This document shows, in pieces, positions 5,478-6,943 of a stretch of DNA of 6,943 nt (the stretch's first letter is position 1; each line of letters begins with the position of its first letter). The stretch is from the NCBI GenBank assembly GCA_016781635.1, contig JADDPY010000129.1, positions 1-6,943 on the forward strand. The letters are read 5' to 3'. Under the pieces are notes generated by a model. It saw nothing but the letters and a program-made list of their open reading frames with translations, was not told the origin of the DNA and made no database searches. This stretch comes from Rubrobacter sp. (GTDB taxonomy: Bacteria; Actinomycetota; Rubrobacteria; Rubrobacterales; Rubrobacteraceae). Made by a program: the position numbers and the translations under genes.

Positions 5478-5483
5478 ATTCTA
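5478..5483 (-). promoter_or_regulatory. Candidate -10 box for a leaderless cupin transcript
   Basis: Minus strand TAGAAT ends 6 bases before ATG 5471, so transcription would begin at the A of the start codon. This is the usual spacing of leaderless promoters in actinobacteria and would explain why no Shine-Dalgarno precedes this ATG. No -35 consensus is visible. Confidence 0.4.
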
Positions 5484-5502
5484 GCCCGCTACCGACGCCA
5501 TC

Positions 5503-5521
5503 GTGCGGCGGATGGCCGCAC
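5503..5521. other. Intra-operon 7-bp hairpin between aldolase and cupin genes
   Basis: GTGCGGC (5503-5509) and GCCGCAC (5515-5521) form a perfect GC-rich stem with a 5-base loop. It lies in the 77-base gap between the aldolase stop and the cupin ATG. No T-tract follows on the minus strand, so it looks more like a processing, stability or pausing structure than an intrinsic terminator. Confidence 0.45.
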
Positions 5522-5548
5522 CCGGCGGGAGGGGTGGCGAGCCTCCGG

Positions 5549-6325
5549 TCAGCCTCGAACGGGATCGCTCTCGCCGCGTACCGCAGCCAACCTCTCGAGT
5601 GCGGCACCGGCAAGGAGCGTGGCGTCGGTGCCGGTGGTGACCATGTCGAACCCGGCCTCGGCGTGCCTCTTTGCCACCTCGGCGGAGGCGGTATGGATGC
5701 CTGCGGCGATGCCATGGTGTTTGCAGGCGTCCTTTATCCTCGCTACGGCCTCGACGTGCGTCGGCTCGACGGGGTCGAGGGTCGGCGGAAGGCCGAGCGA
5801 GAGGGCCAGGTCCGAAGGTCCGACGTAGATGCCGTCCACACCCGGGGTCGCGGCGATCTCCTCGACGTTCTCGAGGCCCTCCCGCGTCTCGACCATGACG
5901 ATGCACGAGACCTCCCGGCCGAGCGCGACCGGGTCCCCCGTCCCGAAGACGAGCGAGGCCCGGACGGGACCGTAGGAGCGGTTGCCCTCAGGCGGGTAGC
6001 GGCAGGCTTGGACAGCGCGGGCAGCCTCTGAGGCGTTGTTGACGAGCGGGACGATGACGCCTCGGGCTCCCGCGTCTAGGACCTTGCCGATGTCGGCGGG
6101 GTCGTTGCGGGGCACGCGGACGAGGGGGGTGGCGCCGGCGGCCTCCGCCGCCGCGAGCATGGGGATGAGGGCGGCGAGGTCCGCGAGTCCATGCTGCTGG
6201 TCTATACAGACGTAGTCGGGGCGGGCCGAGGCGAGTAGCTCGACGCCGAAAGAGCCAGGCATCATGGACCACAGCCCGAACGCGGGGCGTCCCTCGGCCC
6301 ACGCTCCTCGCAGAGGGTTCGCCAT
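5549..6325 (-). CDS. HpcH/HpaI-family class II aldolase (2-oxo acid aldolase)
   Basis: A 258-residue metal-dependent TIM-barrel aldolase. Characterised members cleave 4-hydroxy-2-oxo acids to pyruvate and an aldehyde (4-hydroxy-2-oxoheptanedioate or 2-keto-3-deoxy-rhamnonate aldolases). The length matches the family. Motifs: PDYVCIDQQHGLAD (36-49), with His45 as the general base and QQ where many members have a Leu/Met-Glu; PLVRVPRNDP (67-76) with Arg70 for the substrate carboxylate; DAGARGVIVPLVNNASEA (84-101); CRYPPEGNRSYGPVRA (108-123); and IVMVETREGLENVEEI (142-157), whose Glu146, with Asp172 in YVGPSDLALSLG, should bind the divalent metal. It ends near AGIHTAS (208-214). The ATG lies 7 bases after the LUD gene's stop, with only a weak GGTGGG upstream, so coupled translation is likely. 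The exact substrate cannot be read from sequence. The Gln replacing Glu in the DxEH-type motif is worth checking. Confidence 0.92.
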   Translation of the reverse strand: MANPLRGAWAEGRPAFGLWSMMPGSFGVELLASARPDYVCIDQQHGLADLAALIPMLAAAEAAGATPLVRVPRNDPADIGKVLDAGARGVIVPLVNNASEAARAVQACRYPPEGNRSYGPVRASLVFGTGDPVALGREVSCIVMVETREGLENVEEIAATPGVDGIYVGPSDLALSLGLPPTLDPVEPTHVEAVARIKDACKHHGIAAGIHTASAEVAKRHAEAGFDMVTTGTDATLLAGAALERLAAVRGESDPVRG

Positions 6326-6332
6326 AACTACG

Positions 6333-6943
6333 CTAACCCACCACGACGACGTGTACGTCGCCGGGTCCGTGCATCCCGGTGACCAGCGACATCTCGATAT
6401 CCCCCGAGCGGCTCGGCCCGGTATGGAAGCAGACGTTCGAAGGGAGCCGCCCCCCGGCGTACTTGCTTATCGCCTGGGGGAGGGTGCCCAGGATCCGACC
6501 GGCCCGCAACACCGCCACGTAGGTCGGCGGCAGGAGGGTTACGCTCCGGCCCTTCCCGTGCCCGCTCTCCAGCACGAGGCTCCCGGTCTCGGCGATCGCC
6601 CACGAGGCGGTCGAGAGCCCGACGTCGGCCCTGCTCGTAACCGCCCTGAAGTCTTCGAGATCTCGCCATACGGTAACTTCCAGGCCCGCCTCCGCCAGCG
6701 GCGCGTCGAAGCTTTCGAGCTCCGCGTCGTCCCATCGGACGAGGGACTCGGCGCCGCGCTCCCGGACTAGCGACACGACATAATCGTGGGCCTCCCCCAG
6801 GTTCTCGACGCGCACGCCGTGACCGCCCACGCCGCCGAGCTCCTCCAGGAAGCGGGACGCGGGGTCTTCTATCGGTGCGGGGGCAGGCGTCCCCTTCGGG
6901 GTCCACACGGAGTCGGGGGCGCGGGTCGGCTTGTAGCGGCCGG
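6333..6943 (-). CDS. lutC: LutC-type LUD-domain protein (5' end outside window)
   Basis: The LUD family (YkgG/LutC) forms part of the LutABC iron-sulfur lactate-oxidation system; LutC itself has no established separate catalytic role. About 202 residues are visible. A GTG at 6908 could begin the frame, but it lacks a Shine-Dalgarno, and the frame stays open to the window edge with a LutC-like N-terminal segment (GRYKPTRAPDS), so the true start lies outside. Counting from 6908, the core blocks are DVGLSTASWAIAETGSLVLE (95-114), RSVTLLPPTYVAVLRAGRI (121-139) and the signature FHTGPSRSGDIEMSLVTGMH (161-180) followed by GPGDVHVVVV. Family length is about 200-240, so 10-35 residues are probably missing. 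It is the first visible gene of the leftward operon, 7 bp before the aldolase. A lutB-type gene upstream would be expected but cannot be seen. The gene symbol is by family only. Confidence 0.88.
   Translation of the reverse strand, partial: GRYKPTRAPDSVWTPKGTPAPAPIEDPASRFLEELGGVGGHGVRVENLGEAHDYVVSLVRERGAESLVRWDDAELESFDAPLAEAGLEVTVWRDLEDFRAVTSRADVGLSTASWAIAETGSLVLESGHGKGRSVTLLPPTYVAVLRAGRILGTLPQAISKYAGGRLPSNVCFHTGPSRSGDIEMSLVTGMHGPGDVHVVVVG

Noticed and set aside
6264..6770. Plus-strand open frame over the aldolase/LUD junction
   Set aside because: It is antisense to two well-supported genes and shows no recognisable domain.
1..6943. Mobile elements, CRISPR arrays, tRNA or rRNA genes
   Set aside because: No transposase or integrase motifs, no spaced direct repeats, and no tRNA-like or rRNA-like conserved sequence were seen on either strand.

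Overview
The window is about 6.9 kb of high-GC bacterial chromosome. Coding strands are strongly G/C-biased at third codon positions, GTG and TTG starts are common, and the protein content (lipoprotein gamma-glutamyltransferase, LUD protein, HpcH/HpaI aldolase, MsAcT-like SGNH esterase) fits an actinobacterium. The style of the proteins reminds me of Rubrobacter-type lineages, but that is an impression from recall, not a search result. I see no mobile element, CRISPR array, tRNA or rRNA.

Left part (1-2700). A gamma-glutamyltransferase precursor with a lipoprotein signal runs leftward off the window edge. It is cut just after its catalytic Thr-Thr-His-Tyr motif. Diverging from it is a 95-residue acidic protein of unknown function. 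Next on the same strand is a 245-residue PAPS-type sulfotransferase with a C-terminal hydrophobic anchor. A short, very charged basic/coiled-coil protein converges on the sulfotransferase, and a hairpin covers both stop codons.

Middle (2880-3400). A relatively AT-rich divergent intergenic region has a palindrome over a candidate -10 box. It separates the coiled-coil gene from a 107-residue conserved-looking unknown protein with a near-perfect Shine-Dalgarno. That gene ends at a strong nested hairpin with T-tracts on both strands, which serves as a bidirectional terminator.

Right part (3462-6943). A leftward, tightly packed gene set reads, in order of transcription: LutC-type LUD protein (5' end outside the window), HpcH/HpaI-family aldolase, a small cupin protein whose frame is broken by one missing base, an MsAcT-like SGNH esterase/acyltransferase, and an alpha/beta hydrolase. 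Gaps of 6-7 bp join LUD to aldolase and SGNH to alpha/beta hydrolase, so this looks like one operon ending at the bidirectional terminator. The likely theme is catabolism of small hydroxy/oxo acids and esters: hydrolases release acids, the aldolase yields pyruvate or a related product, and the LUD protein belongs to the lactate-utilisation type. This theme is inferred from family membership only.

The points most worth a second look are the frame-broken cupin gene with a leaderless-type promoter at its ATG, a coding-like tail in the third frame that ends in a GTGA overlap with the SGNH gene, and the small basic/zipper-like protein. I do not see convincing evidence for a wholly new multi-gene system here.
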